A DNA stretch of 64,000 bases from REEB95 sp963762425 (GCA_963762425.1 CAVXKY010000020.1:80797-144796), one strand, 5' to 3'. Numbered from the stretch's first letter, positions 7,934-17,154 are shown. The notes: generated by a model from the letters alone, not told the origin. A program made the numbers and translations.

Positions 7934-9763
7934 TTAGCGCGTTCCCGGGGCGCGGGAGAGCGCGCCCGAGGTGCCGCTGTCATAACCGGGTTCGACGCGC
8001 ACATCGACCACCGCGACCAAGCCGGCATCGACCGCCGCGATCCCCTGCCGGATCGCGTCCGGCAGCTCGGCCAAGTCGCGCACCGGGCCGAAGCCTTGCG
8101 CGCCCTGGGCCTTGGCCATCGCCGCCAGATCGATGTCCGGATGGGTGATGTGCTGGCCGATCCATTTATTGGCCACCGGACGGTTGCGCTCCTTGGCCAC
8201 GCGCTCCTGATGCACCTCGTCGTTGTAGAAGGACCGGTTGTTGGCGACCAGGATCAGCAGCGGAATGCGGTAATGCACCGCGGTCCACAAGGCGGTGACG
8301 CCCATCAGGAAATCGCCGTCGCCCAGCACCGCCACCGGCAGCCGCCCGCTGCCCCGAAGCGCGAGCGCCGAGCCGACGCTGGTGCCGGGGCCGGAGCCGA
8401 TGCCGCCGCCGCCGTCGGCGCCGAGGAAATCAAGCGGGTGATGGATCGGCCAGAAATGCCCGGCCCAGGAGAGCGAATGGCGCAACAGCGAGGATGGACG
8501 CCCCTTCACCGCCGCGCGCAACGCCGCCGCCAGATGCGGCACCGAGATGGCGCCCTGGCCTTCGACCGCGGGCAGCGCGCGCGGCTCGGCCGGCTTGCGT
8601 CCCGGCCAGGCCGGATGCTTGCGCGGCCCCAAATCCCGCAGCGCGGCGAGGATCGCCTCGACCGCGGGCTCGGGCGACGATTCCAGCGCGAGATCGACCG
8701 GGGCCAGGCCCTGGTGATCCATGCTCCAGCCATTGTGCAGATGCCCGTCGAGGGTGGCGTGGATGACGAAGGATTTGATCGCCTCGCCGCGCCAGGCGGC
8801 CTTCAACGTGCCGGCGAGATCGGTCCAGTCGAGCGCCAGCACGCAATCGGCCGCGCGCAACAGCGGCGCCGCCTCGACGCCCGGCAAGGTCGTGGGCGCG
8901 GCGCCCAAAAGCGGATGATCGGAGGGGAAGGCCGCCGCCTGTTTCAGATCGGTCAACACCACGGCGCCGAGGGTTTCGGCCAGCTTGACCCGCTCGGCCC
9001 AGCCCGGCTCGCCGCGCGACACCCTTCCCATCAGGATCACCGGCCGGTGCGCTTCGTGCAGATGTTTTGCCGCGAGCGCGGCCAAGGTGGCGTCGGGGGC
9101 GGCGTCCGCGGGCGGGCGGAAGCGCGTCACATCGGGCAAGGGCGGCGCCGCCTCGAGCTTCGATTCCTGCAAGCCGGCGTCGAGGCAGACATAGGCGGGG
9201 CCGCGCGGCGCGGTCTGGATGATCTTCCAGGCGCGCAGGATCGATTCCTGCGCGGCCGCGACCGAAGCCGGCTGGTCGTCCCATTTGATGTAGGGACGGA
9301 CGAGCGCGCCCTGGTCGCGGGAGGTGTGGATCCAATCGATCCAGGGCCGGCGCTTGGCCGCGTCGACCGGCCCGGTGGCGCCCAGCAAGAGCAGCGGGAC
9401 GCGGTCGCACCAGGCGTTGAACACCGCCATGGTGGCGTGCATCAGCCCGACATTGGAATGGACGATCGCCGCCATCGGATTGCCGGAAACCTTGGCCCAG
9501 CCATGAGCGATGGCGACGGCGCTTTCCTCGTGCAGCGACAACAGCATCTGCGGGCGCTCGTTGCCGAGCCGGTTGACCAGGCTGTCGTGCAACCCGCGAT
9601 AGCTCGCGCCGGGGTTGAGCGCCACATAGGGAATGTCGAGCGCGCGCAGCAGATCGGCCACGGCGTCGCTGCCCCAGACGCCCTTATCGCCGCCCTCGTC
9701 GGGCAACGGGCGCTCGACGCCTTCCGGTTCGTTACGGCGCGGTGCCTTGGGCGCGGCGGTCAT
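7934..9763 (-). CDS. Thiamine pyrophosphate-dependent enzyme, acetolactate synthase/benzoylformate decarboxylase superfamily
   Basis: The product is 609 residues. The N-terminal domain has the catalytic-type glutamate in LSLHEESAVAIAHGWAKVSG. The C-terminal domain has the cofactor motif from GDGDFLMG to LVANN, the standard GDG...NN spacing. ATG at 9763 is chosen because GGGAGAGG lies just before it and upstream residues are low-complexity. The family decarboxylates 2-oxo acids or ligates aldehydes. The exact reaction is not recoverable from the sequence, and no FAD-specific or Xsc-specific feature was obvious to me. It heads an operon with a complete ABC importer, so it probably acts on the imported compound or its product. 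Confidence 0.82.
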   Translation of the reverse strand: MTAAPKAPRRNEPEGVERPLPDEGGDKGVWGSDAVADLLRALDIPYVALNPGASYRGLHDSLVNRLGNERPQMLLSLHEESAVAIAHGWAKVSGNPMAAIVHSNVGLMHATMAVFNAWCDRVPLLLLGATGPVDAAKRRPWIDWIHTSRDQGALVRPYIKWDDQPASVAAAQESILRAWKIIQTAPRGPAYVCLDAGLQESKLEAAPPLPDVTRFRPPADAAPDATLAALAAKHLHEAHRPVILMGRVSRGEPGWAERVKLAETLGAVVLTDLKQAAAFPSDHPLLGAAPTTLPGVEAAPLLRAADCVLALDWTDLAGTLKAAWRGEAIKSFVIHATLDGHLHNGWSMDHQGLAPVDLALESSPEPAVEAILAALRDLGPRKHPAWPGRKPAEPRALPAVEGQGAISVPHLAAALRAAVKGRPSSLLRHSLSWAGHFWPIHHPLDFLGADGGGGIGSGPGTSVGSALALRGSGRLPVAVLGDGDFLMGVTALWTAVHYRIPLLILVANNRSFYNDEVHQERVAKERNRPVANKWIGQHITHPDIDLAAMAKAQGAQGFGPVRDLAELPDAIRQGIAAVDAGLVAVVDVRVEPGYDSGTSGALSRAPGTR

Positions 9764-9776
9764 CCGGCCTCTCCCT

Positions 9777-9796
9777 TTTGAGCAGTCTTGTTCAAA
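9777..9796 (-). promoter_or_regulatory. Palindromic operator candidate before the TPP enzyme/ABC operon
   Basis: TTTGAGCA-GTCT-TGTTCAAA is a 20-base palindrome with one mismatched pair in the arms. It lies 14-33 bases upstream of the ATG of the operon's first gene, in the 77-base gap after gyrB. No regulator gene is adjacent to claim it. Confidence 0.4.
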
Positions 9797-9840
9797 CCGA
9801 GCCGGATTGTGCCCCGGCCCAGGCTGAAACGTCGAGATGG

Positions 9841-12336
9841 CTAAACGTCGAGATTGACGACGTCGAGCGCGTTGGCCTGGATGAAGTCGCGGCGCGGCTC
9901 GACCAGATCGCCCATCAAGGTGGAGAATATCTCCTCGGCCAGATCGGCATGCGGCACCTTGACCTGGAGCAGCGACCGCGCCGCCGGGTCGAGCGTGGTT
10001 TCCCACAGCTGCTCGGGGTTCATTTCACCGAGCCCTTTGTACCGCTGGATGTCGCCTTGTTTCGGACCCAGCTCCAGGATCGCCTCGACTAGCGAGGTCG
10101 GGCCGTTGACCGGGGTTTCCTTGTCCTTGGATTTGAGCGCGCCGGGCTTGCCGTAGACCTCCTGCAGCTCGGCGGTGCGCTCGTCGAGGCGGCGGGCCTC
10201 GGCGCTTTTCAACAGCGCCGCGTCCAACACGCGGCGTTCGGTGACGCCGTGGCGCTTGCGCGTCAGCACGAAGCTTTCGCCGGCGGCGAGTTCGCCCTTC
10301 CAGCCGCGCGCGTCGGGCGGCGCCAGCGCGTCGAGCCGCGAGGCCAGATATTTGGCCGCCTCGCCGCCCTTTTTGGGATCGTCGAGCAGGCCTGCGTCGA
10401 GCACGCCGGCGATGGCCGCCTGCTCCACCACTTCGAGGCTGCCCACTTTCCGCATCAGCGGCTGGAGCAGGCCGCGCACATTGCGCGCGCGCTCGACCAG
10501 CTCCTTGAGGTCGTTACCGGCGCGCTCGACCTTGTCGTGCTGGCGGAACACCGCGTCCTTGATGCCGGATGAGACCCGGTATTCCTCGAGCGCGGTGTCG
10601 TCCTTCAAATAGATCGCCTTGCCTTGGCCGCGCTTCACCTGATAGAGCGGCGGCTGGGCGATGTAGAGATAGCCCTTGTCGATGAGCGCGCCCATCTGGC
10701 GGAAGAAGAAGGTCAGCAGCAGCGTGCGGATGTGGCTGCCGTCGACATCGGCGTCGGTCATGATGATGACGCGGTGATAACGCGCCTTGGCCGCGTCGAA
10801 CTCCTCGGGGCCGATGCCGGTGCCGAGCGCGGCGATCAGCGTGCCGATCTCGGCCGAGGACAGCATCTTGTCGAAACGCGCGCGCTCGACGTTCAGGATC
10901 TTGCCCTTGAGCGGCAAGATCGCCTGGTTGCGGCGGTTGCGGCCCTGCTTGGCCGAGCCGCCGGCGCTGTCGCCCTCGACGATGAACAGCTCGCTCAACG
11001 CCGGGTCGCGCTCCTGGCAATCGGCCAGCTTGCCGGGAAGATTGGCGAGGTCCAACGCGCCCTTGCGGCGGGTCAGGTCGCGCGCCTTGCGCGCGGCCTC
11101 GCGCGCCGCGGCGGCCTCGATCACCTTGCCGACGACGCGGCGGGCGTCGGAGGGATGCTCCTCGAACCATTGCCGCATCTTGTCGGCGACGATGCTTTCG
11201 ACCGCCGCGCGGGTTTCGGAGGAGACCAGCTTGTCCTTGGTCTGGGAGGAGAATTTCGGGTCGGGCATCTTGATCGACAGGATGCAGGTCAGCCCCTCGC
11301 GCATGTCCTCGCCGGTGAGCGCGATCTTCTCCTTCCGCGCCGTGATCTCGTCGGCGTAGTGGTTGACGGTGCGGGTGAGCGCGGCGCGGAAGCCGGCCAG
11401 ATGCGTGCCGCCGTCGCGCTGCGGGATGTTGTTGGTGAAGCACAGCATGGTCTCGTGGTAGCTGTCGGTCCATTCCATCGCCACTTCGACCGAAATCTTG
11501 TCGCGCTCGCCCGCCATGACGATGGGGGCGCCGTGCAGCACCTGCTTGGAGCGGTCGAGATATTTGACGAAGGCCTCGAGCCCGCCCTCGTAATGGAGCT
11601 TGACCGTCTTGGGCTCGACGCCGCGCGCGTCGGTCAATTCCAGCGACAATCCGGAATTGAGGAAAGCCAGCTCGCGCAGCCGGTGTTCGAGGGTCGCGAA
11701 ATCGAACTCGGTCTTGGTGAAGGTCTTGGTGGAAGGCCAGAAGGTGACTTCCGTGCCGGTCTTGGGCTGTTGCTTGCCCTGACGCTCGGCCAGCGGGGCC
11801 GGGCCGGTTTCCTTCAAGGGCGCCACCGGGTCGCCGTTCTTGAAGCTCATGAAATATTCCTTGCCTCCCCGCCAGATGCGCAGATCGAGCTTTTCCGACA
11901 GCGCGTTCACCACCGACACGCCGACGCCGTGCAGGCCCCCCGACACCTTGTAGGAATTCTGATCGAATTTTCCGCCGGCATGGAGCTGGGTCATGATGAC
12001 CTGCGCCGCCGAGACGCCTTCCTCCTTGTGGATGTCGACCGGCACGCCGCGGCCGTTATCGGTGATGGTGGATGAGCCGTCGGGATTGAGCGTCACGTTC
12101 ACCGTGTCGCAGAATCCGGCGAGCGCCTCGTCGATCGAATTGTCCACCACCTCGTAGATCATGCGGTGGAGACCCGAGCCGTCATCGGTGTCGCCGATAT
12201 ACATGCCCGGACGCTTGCGCACGGCATCGAGGCCGCGCAGCACCTTGATCGAATGCGCGCTGTATTCCTCTTTCTCTTCCGCGGCTTGCGAAGCCAGGGC
12301 GGGATCGGGTTTGGGCGGGGTTGCCGGTTTGCTCAT
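9841..12336 (-). CDS. gyrB: DNA gyrase subunit B
   Basis: The product is 831 residues. The GHKL ATPase domain shows YEVVDNSIDEALAG, DNGRGVPVDIHKEEG and GGLHGVGVSVVNALS. The TOPRIM region shows EGDSAGGSAKQGRNRRNQA, PLKGKILNVERAR and MTDADVDGSHIRTLLL. The C-terminal QRYKGLGEMNPEQLWETT is characteristic of GyrB rather than ParE. With GyrA it introduces negative supercoils using ATP. It is the last gene of the dnaA-dnaN-recF-gyrB block and starts 27 bases after recF ends. It is about 25 residues longer than many GyrB proteins because of an N-terminal extension. Confidence 0.97.
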   Translation of the reverse strand: MSKPATPPKPDPALASQAAEEKEEYSAHSIKVLRGLDAVRKRPGMYIGDTDDGSGLHRMIYEVVDNSIDEALAGFCDTVNVTLNPDGSSTITDNGRGVPVDIHKEEGVSAAQVIMTQLHAGGKFDQNSYKVSGGLHGVGVSVVNALSEKLDLRIWRGGKEYFMSFKNGDPVAPLKETGPAPLAERQGKQQPKTGTEVTFWPSTKTFTKTEFDFATLEHRLRELAFLNSGLSLELTDARGVEPKTVKLHYEGGLEAFVKYLDRSKQVLHGAPIVMAGERDKISVEVAMEWTDSYHETMLCFTNNIPQRDGGTHLAGFRAALTRTVNHYADEITARKEKIALTGEDMREGLTCILSIKMPDPKFSSQTKDKLVSSETRAAVESIVADKMRQWFEEHPSDARRVVGKVIEAAAAREAARKARDLTRRKGALDLANLPGKLADCQERDPALSELFIVEGDSAGGSAKQGRNRRNQAILPLKGKILNVERARFDKMLSSAEIGTLIAALGTGIGPEEFDAAKARYHRVIIMTDADVDGSHIRTLLLTFFFRQMGALIDKGYLYIAQPPLYQVKRGQGKAIYLKDDTALEEYRVSSGIKDAVFRQHDKVERAGNDLKELVERARNVRGLLQPLMRKVGSLEVVEQAAIAGVLDAGLLDDPKKGGEAAKYLASRLDALAPPDARGWKGELAAGESFVLTRKRHGVTERRVLDAALLKSAEARRLDERTAELQEVYGKPGALKSKDKETPVNGPTSLVEAILELGPKQGDIQRYKGLGEMNPEQLWETTLDPAARSLLQVKVPHADLAEEIFSTLMGDLVEPRRDFIQANALDVVNLDV

Positions 12337-12363
12337 GAGCCGTTTTTCCGTTTCTTCCGGATT

Positions 12364-13566
12364 TCAGCCGGGCGCGATCGCGGCATGGGAAATGGCGAAG
12401 AACTGGGCATTGCCGCGCAGCTCCTCGAACAGGCTCGCATCGGTGCCGGCGAGCCAGGCCTGGGCCTTCAGATCGAGCAGGGCCGCGAACAAGGCGGAAC
12501 GCCGTTCGGCATCGAGATGCGCCGTGATCTCGTCCAGCAGCAGCAGGGGCGCCTGTCCCCGCCGCGCGGCGGCGAGGCGCGCATAGGCGAGCGTGATGGC
12601 GATCAGCAGCGCCTTCTGCTCGCCGGTCGAGCAGGAGCCCGCCTCGACCCCGGTTTCGAGATGCCGCACCAGCAGATCGGAGCGGTGCGGGCCGCATTGG
12701 GTGACGCCGCTTTCGGCGTCGAGGCGGCGGCCGGAGCACAAGGCCCCGCGGAACGCCTCCTCGGCGGAGAGCGCCGGCATGGATTGGATCCAGGTTTCGA
12801 CCGCGCCGGATATCTCCAGCCCGGCGCGCGGGAAAGGACCCTGGGCGGAACGGCAGGCGGCGTCGAGCCGGGAAACCGCCTCGATGCGCGCCGCCGCCAA
12901 GGCCACGCCGTTCTCGGCCATGATTTCCTCGAGCGCCGCAAGCCAGGTCCCGTCCGCCCCGTTCCCCGGACGGGAGCCGTCGCGCAACAGCCGCGCGCGC
13001 TCGCGCAGCGCCTTCTCATAGGCGTTGAGCCGCGCCCAATGGCCGGGATCGAATCCCGTCACCAGGCGGTCGAGGAAACGGCGGCGCGAGGAGGCGCCGT
13101 CGATGAAAATGCGGTCCATCTGCGGCGTGAGCCAGGCCATGCCGAAATGCTCGGCCAGTTCCTGCTGGCTTTTGGCCGGCGTTCCGTCGATGCGCAGGCT
13201 GCGGCGCTCGCCGCTGTCGCTCGTATCGTCGCGCCCGGTGCCGATCTCGATCTCGCCCGAAGGCAGAGCCACCACCGCGGCCAAGGCCCAAGGCCCGGGC
13301 TGGTTGTGGCAGTCGATCTCGCTGAGCTTGGCGCGGCGCAGGCCGCGTCCGGGCGCGAGGAAGGACAGCGCCTCGAGGAGATTGGTCTTGCCCGCGCCAT
13401 TGGCGCCGTAAAGCACGACGGGCATGGCGTCGACGGCAAGCCGGGCGCGCGCATAACCGCGGAAATCGGTCAGCATCAATCGGGAAACCGCCACCGGAAG
13501 GGGCGCCAAAACGGGCGATAAATCATTCGCCGGAATGGCGAGGGGGGCGAGGGCGTCCTGCCGCAC
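12364..13566 (-). CDS. recF: DNA replication and repair protein RecF
   Basis: The product is 400 residues, an SMC-like ATPase that helps load RecA at gapped DNA. Walker A is GANGAGKTNLLEALSFL near residue 54. The signature segment is CSTGEQKALLIAITLAYA and Walker B is PLLLLDEITAHLD. It lies 19 bases downstream of dnaN, the usual clustering with the clamp gene. There are about 20 extra residues before the conserved LTDFRGYARARL opening, so an internal start is possible. Confidence 0.95.
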   Translation of the reverse strand: MRQDALAPLAIPANDLSPVLAPLPVAVSRLMLTDFRGYARARLAVDAMPVVLYGANGAGKTNLLEALSFLAPGRGLRRAKLSEIDCHNQPGPWALAAVVALPSGEIEIGTGRDDTSDSGERRSLRIDGTPAKSQQELAEHFGMAWLTPQMDRIFIDGASSRRRFLDRLVTGFDPGHWARLNAYEKALRERARLLRDGSRPGNGADGTWLAALEEIMAENGVALAAARIEAVSRLDAACRSAQGPFPRAGLEISGAVETWIQSMPALSAEEAFRGALCSGRRLDAESGVTQCGPHRSDLLVRHLETGVEAGSCSTGEQKALLIAITLAYARLAAARRGQAPLLLLDEITAHLDAERRSALFAALLDLKAQAWLAGTDASLFEELRGNAQFFAISHAAIAPG

Positions 13567-13585
13567 GGGATACCGGGGCGCGCCT

Positions 13586-14701
13586 TCAGACGCGCATCGG
13601 CATGAGCACGTAGAGCGCGCTGCCGTCGGCGGCGTCGCGCACCACGGTGGGCGAAGCGGCGTCGGCCAGCATGAAGCGCGCGTTTTCGCCCTCGATCTGC
13701 TCGGCGATGTCCAGCAAATAGCGGGCGTTGAACCCGATCTCGATCGGCGCCGCGGCGTAGCCGACCTCGATTTCCTCCGAGGCGGTGCCGTTTTCGGGGC
13801 TGGTGGCGGAAAGCGTCAGGCTGTTGCGCTCGAGCGCCAGCTTCACGGCGCGGCTCTTCTCGGTCGAAATGGTGGAGACGCGGTCGACCGCCTCGGCGAA
13901 ATCCTTGCAGCGCACGTCGAGCGTCTTGTCATTACCGGTGGGAATGACCCGGTCGTAATCGGGGAAGGTGCCGTCGATCAGCTTCGAGGTCAGCACCGTG
14001 GGGCCGAAGGCGAAGCGGATCTTGGTGTCGGAGAGCGAAACCGACACCTCCTGGTCCATTTCCTCGAGCAGCTTGCGCAACTCGCCCACGGCCTTGCGCG
14101 GCACGATCACGCCCGGCATGCCGGACGCGCCGTCGGGCATCGGCAGCTCCATGCGCGCCAGGCGGTGGCCGTCGGTGGCGACCGCGCGCAGCACGGATAT
14201 TCCGTCGCTCTTGGCGGCGTGGAGATAGATCCCGTTCAGGTAATAGCGCGTTTCCTCGGTCGAGATGGCGAAGCTCGTGCGGTCGATGAGGCGCTTCAGA
14301 TCGGCGGCCGAGAGCGAAAAGCCGTGGCCCAGATCGCCGCCCGCCATCTGCGGATAATCCGCGACCGGCAGGCAGGCGAGGGTGAAGGTCGAGCGGCCGG
14401 AGCGCAGGCCGATCTGGCCCTTGTCGCCGTCCTCGAGCGAAACCTGCGCGCCCTCGGGCAGCTTGCGCACGATGTCGTAGAGCGTGTGCGCCGGCACCGT
14501 GGTGCCGCCCCCTTTGACGCCCTGAGCCGGCACGGACGAGACCATTTCGAGGTCCATGTCGGTGGCGGAGAGCGACAATTTGCCGTCCTCGGCCTTCAAG
14601 AGCACGTTCGAGAGGATGGGGATGGTGTTGCGCCGTTCGACCACGCTCTGCACGTGGCCCAGGGCCCGGAGCAGGGCGGCGCGTTCGATGGTCAGTTTCA
14701 T
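13586..14701 (-). CDS. dnaN: DNA polymerase III subunit beta (sliding clamp)
   Basis: The product is 371 residues, the standard clamp length, with three clamp domains from MKLTIERAALLRALGHVQSVVERRNTIPILSN to the C-terminal end ALYVLMPMRV, where the MPMRV/MPMRL tail is typical. ATG at 14701 is chosen because the conserved MKLTIER start lies there; the upstream in-frame extension is GC-rich and unlike the family. It encircles DNA and tethers polymerase III. It lies between dnaA and recF. Confidence 0.96.
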   Translation of the reverse strand: MKLTIERAALLRALGHVQSVVERRNTIPILSNVLLKAEDGKLSLSATDMDLEMVSSVPAQGVKGGGTTVPAHTLYDIVRKLPEGAQVSLEDGDKGQIGLRSGRSTFTLACLPVADYPQMAGGDLGHGFSLSAADLKRLIDRTSFAISTEETRYYLNGIYLHAAKSDGISVLRAVATDGHRLARMELPMPDGASGMPGVIVPRKAVGELRKLLEEMDQEVSVSLSDTKIRFAFGPTVLTSKLIDGTFPDYDRVIPTGNDKTLDVRCKDFAEAVDRVSTISTEKSRAVKLALERNSLTLSATSPENGTASEEIEVGYAAAPIEIGFNARYLLDIAEQIEGENARFMLADAASPTVVRDAADGSALYVLMPMRV

Positions 14702-14856
14702 GGGTTTTTCGGGTCTCGGGTTGTGACGGCGTTGCGTTATGGCCCCCTCGCGGGCCGACACCCCGCCGCACGCGAACCGCCCGGAAACCGCCGGAAGACT
14801 CACACGCAACGGGAAAAAACTATATCACAGCGGCGTGTTCCGGTACATCAAATCGG

Positions 14857-14873
14857 CCGGCGCAAATCGCCGG
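14857..14873 (-). terminator. Hairpin between dnaA and dnaN
   Basis: CCGGCG-CAAAT-CGCCGG is a perfect six-base stem 52 bases after the dnaA stop. No clear T-run follows on the dnaA strand (TTTTCCC follows on the other), so it may only partly end or stabilise the dnaA message. Confidence 0.35.
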
Positions 14874-14924
14874 TTTTCCCTTTTGAATCAATCGATTAAA
14901 TGACGGCTAAGGCCTTGGCTAGGC

Positions 14925-16313
14925 TCAGGTTTCGAGCATCCGCTTCAGGAGCTCGATGTCCTCGGCCAATGTCCGGTCGGCGGCCTTCAACTCCTCGATC
15001 TTCCGGACCGCGTGCATCACCGTGGTGTGGTCGCGGCCGCCGAATTTGCGCCCGATCTCGGGCAGCGAGCGGGGGGTGAGCTGCTTGCACAGATACATCG
15101 CCACCTGGCGGGGCCGCGCCACGGCGCGGGCACGGCGCGCGGAATGCATGTCGGCGAGGCGGATGTTGTAGTGCTCGGCGACGCGCTTCTGGATTTCGTC
15201 GATGGTGACGCGGCGGTCATTGGCGCGCAGCAGATCGTGCAGCACCTCTTGCGCGCTTTCCAGCGTGACGGTGCGGCCGATCAGCTGGGTATGGGCGGAG
15301 ATGCGGTGCAGCGCGCCTTCGAGTTCGCGCACGTTGGAGGTGATCTTGTGCGCCAGGAATTCCAGCACCTTGCCCGGCACCTGGGATTTGGTGGCGTCCG
15401 CCTTGGCCTGGAGGATGCCGAGCCGCAATTCATAGGTGGTGGGGTGGAGATCGGCCACCAGGCCCCAGCCGAGGCGGGATTTGACCCGTTCCTCGATGCC
15501 TTCGAGGTCGGAGGGCGATTTGTCGGCGGAAATGATGATCTGCCGGTTCTGGTCCACCAGCGCGTTGAAGGTGTGGAAGAATTCCTCCTGGGTCGCGTCG
15601 CGGCCGCCGATGAACTGGACGTCGTCGATCATCAGCACGTCGACCGAGCGGAACTGCTCCTTGAACGCCATGGTGTCCTTGAAGCGGATAGCGCGCACGA
15701 ACTGGTACATGAACTTCTCGGCCGAGAGATAGATCACCTTGCGCGCCGGATCCTGGGTGCGGATATGCCAGGCGATGGCGTGCATCAAATGGGTCTTGCC
15801 CAGCCCCACCCCGCCGTAGAGAAAGAGCGGGTTGAAAGGCACGTGGCGGTTGGGGCCGACTTGGGATTCGGCCACCCTTCGGGCGGCGGCATTGGCCAGC
15901 TCGTTGGGCTTGCCGACGACAAAATTCTCGAAGGTGAAGCGCGGATCCAAGGGCGCGCTGATGTCCTTCTCCTCGGATGCCGTTTCCGCCGCTTCCTTGG
16001 GCTGGGGAACCGCGATTTCGGCATCCGCCGGCTGGGCCATGGTCTTGCCGGTGACCAGGATCTCGACCGAGGTTATCGCCTCGTTCTCGGCATTCCACAG
16101 CGCGCGGATGCGATCGGCGTAATGCTGCGTCACCCAGTCGCGCAGGAAGCGGGTGGGCACGCCGATGCGCACCCTGCCCTCATCGACGCCGTAGAGCGTC
16201 ATGGATTTAAGCCAGGAGCGATAGGCGGCGTCGCCGAATTCCTCGCGCAACCGGCCGCGCACCCGCGCCCATTGGGATTGCAAATCGTCCTTGCGGCCCG
16301 GCGTTTCGCTCAT
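14925..16313 (-). CDS. dnaA: Chromosomal replication initiator protein DnaA
   Basis: The product is 462 residues. Domain I ends near residue 90, followed by a variable linker. The AAA+ domain III has Walker A GGVGLGKTHLMHAI and Walker B VLMIDDVQFIGGRDATQEEFFHTFN. Domain IV has the DNA-binding signature GGRDHTTVMHAVRKIEEL. ATP-DnaA opens oriC and acts as a transcription factor. It is followed by dnaN, recF and gyrB and preceded by rpsT. The 492-base upstream gap carries a GANTC methylation site 19-23 bases before the start codon. Confidence 0.97.
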   Translation of the reverse strand: MSETPGRKDDLQSQWARVRGRLREEFGDAAYRSWLKSMTLYGVDEGRVRIGVPTRFLRDWVTQHYADRIRALWNAENEAITSVEILVTGKTMAQPADAEIAVPQPKEAAETASEEKDISAPLDPRFTFENFVVGKPNELANAAARRVAESQVGPNRHVPFNPLFLYGGVGLGKTHLMHAIAWHIRTQDPARKVIYLSAEKFMYQFVRAIRFKDTMAFKEQFRSVDVLMIDDVQFIGGRDATQEEFFHTFNALVDQNRQIIISADKSPSDLEGIEERVKSRLGWGLVADLHPTTYELRLGILQAKADATKSQVPGKVLEFLAHKITSNVRELEGALHRISAHTQLIGRTVTLESAQEVLHDLLRANDRRVTIDEIQKRVAEHYNIRLADMHSARRARAVARPRQVAMYLCKQLTPRSLPEIGRKFGGRDHTTVMHAVRKIEELKAADRTLAEDIELLKRMLET

Positions 16314-16805
16314 GCGCGCGCCTGGACCGATGATTCGGGCGCGCCTGACCCGGGGGTTGTGACCATAAGCACGCTCCGCGCGCCAAACTCCAGACGGAAC
16401 GGTCCGGGAATAGGCGCCTTTTCGTCGTTTCGCGTCGCCTGGCCGAAAACCGGCGCCGCTCGTTTGTTTCCTCTCGTCACTCCGCCCCCCAGGACCCCGA
16501 ACCGCGCACGAGGCGTCCCTTTGCCGAAAGAAGTTCTAATTTCTTTTCGGCACTAGCCCTTAGACAACGACCTGTAGCTGATACGCGAGACTAACCTGGC
16601 ACCCGCCGCCCTGCCGCCGAAACTTAGCCGGAACCCTTCACGCGCAACGCCCGACATCGCGATCCCCCGACTGCGTGGAACAGGGTCATGCACCTCAATT
16701 TCGACGGCGCAGATGCAAACTTTACCGAAGGCGAACACCGAAAGGCAACATAACTGCAATGTGAACGCAAAAATTTTTTTCTTGCGGCAAAAAAGTAACG
16801 GGCGC
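16314..16805. other. 492-base intergenic region between rpsT and dnaA
   Basis: This is the longest gene-free stretch in the window. It must contain the dnaA promoter and leader. I found a GATTC (GANTC-type) site at 16332-16336, a hairpin at 16522-16552 and AT-rich sequence near 16700-16800. I found no clustered DnaA boxes (TTATNCACA), so nothing here identifies the replication origin. A 68-codon leftward frame (16553-16759) has no start or composition that convinces me. Confidence 0.6.
16522..16552. promoter_or_regulatory. Inverted repeat upstream of dnaA
   Basis: TGCCGAAA (16522-16529) and TTTCGGCA (16545-16552) form a perfect eight-base stem, and flanking GAA/TTC bases extend the pairing imperfectly. 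No U-tract follows on either strand, so it is more likely a leader structure or operator than a terminator. Confidence 0.4.
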
Positions 16806-16821
16806 TTAGCCCTTGAGCGCC
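16789..16821 (-). terminator. Rho-independent terminator of rpsT
   Basis: On the minus strand GGCGCT and AGCGCC pair with a nine-base loop across the rpsT stop codon. A run of six T's follows six bases after the stem. Confidence 0.55.
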
Positions 16822-17072
16822 TTGATACGCGCGGAGAGACGCGACAGCTTGCGTGCGACCATGTTCTTATTCACTACGCCTCGTGCCGCGCCGCGCTGAA
16901 GCTCGGGTTGCGCCGCAATGAACGCAGCGCGCGCTTTTTTCTTGTCGCCGGCCGCGATCGCGACCTCGACCGCTTTCACAGTACTGCGGATGCGGTTCAT
17001 GCGCGCGCGGTTGACGACGACGCGGCGCGTCGTTTGCCTTATTCTCTTTTCCGCCGATTTATGCGTCGCCAT
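16806..17072 (-). CDS. rpsT: 30S ribosomal protein S20
   Basis: The product is 88 residues and strongly basic, with the family start MATHKSAEKRIRQTTRR and the later GVVNKNMVARKLSRLSARIK. It binds 16S rRNA early in 30S assembly. It stands as its own transcription unit between a strong promoter and a terminator, in the usual alphaproteobacterial position beside dnaA. Confidence 0.97.
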   Translation of the reverse strand: MATHKSAEKRIRQTTRRVVVNRARMNRIRSTVKAVEVAIAAGDKKKARAAFIAAQPELQRGAARGVVNKNMVARKLSRLSARIKALKG

Positions 17073-17125
17073 GGCAAATCCGTAATAGAAGAGGGATGAG
17101 GCGCCCGTCTGGATTGGAACGGCGC

Positions 17126-17154
17126 TTATAGCCGCAGGCGATGATGCGCGTCAA
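17126..17154 (-). promoter_or_regulatory. Sigma-70-type promoter of rpsT
   Basis: On the minus strand TTGACG (17154-17149), a 17-base spacer and CTATAA (17131-17126) give a near-consensus housekeeping promoter 54 bases before the rpsT start codon. Confidence 0.75.

Noticed and set aside
8096..9781. 561-codon open frame antisense to the thiamine-pyrophosphate enzyme
   Set aside because: No recognisable motifs; the minus-strand enzyme has full family motifs.
10624..12075. 483-codon open frame antisense to gyrB
   Set aside because: High-GC DNA gives long antisense frames; composition is repetitive (Gly, Arg, Ala, Leu) and gyrB on the other strand is unquestionable.
16553..16759. 68-codon leftward frame in the dnaA upstream region
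   Set aside because: TTG start without ribosome site, no hydrophobic or domain pattern, and it overlaps a hairpin; better read as leader DNA.
16314..16805. Replication origin next to dnaA
   Set aside because: No cluster of DnaA boxes and no AT-rich unwinding region with repeats; origin location in this group often differs from dnaA.
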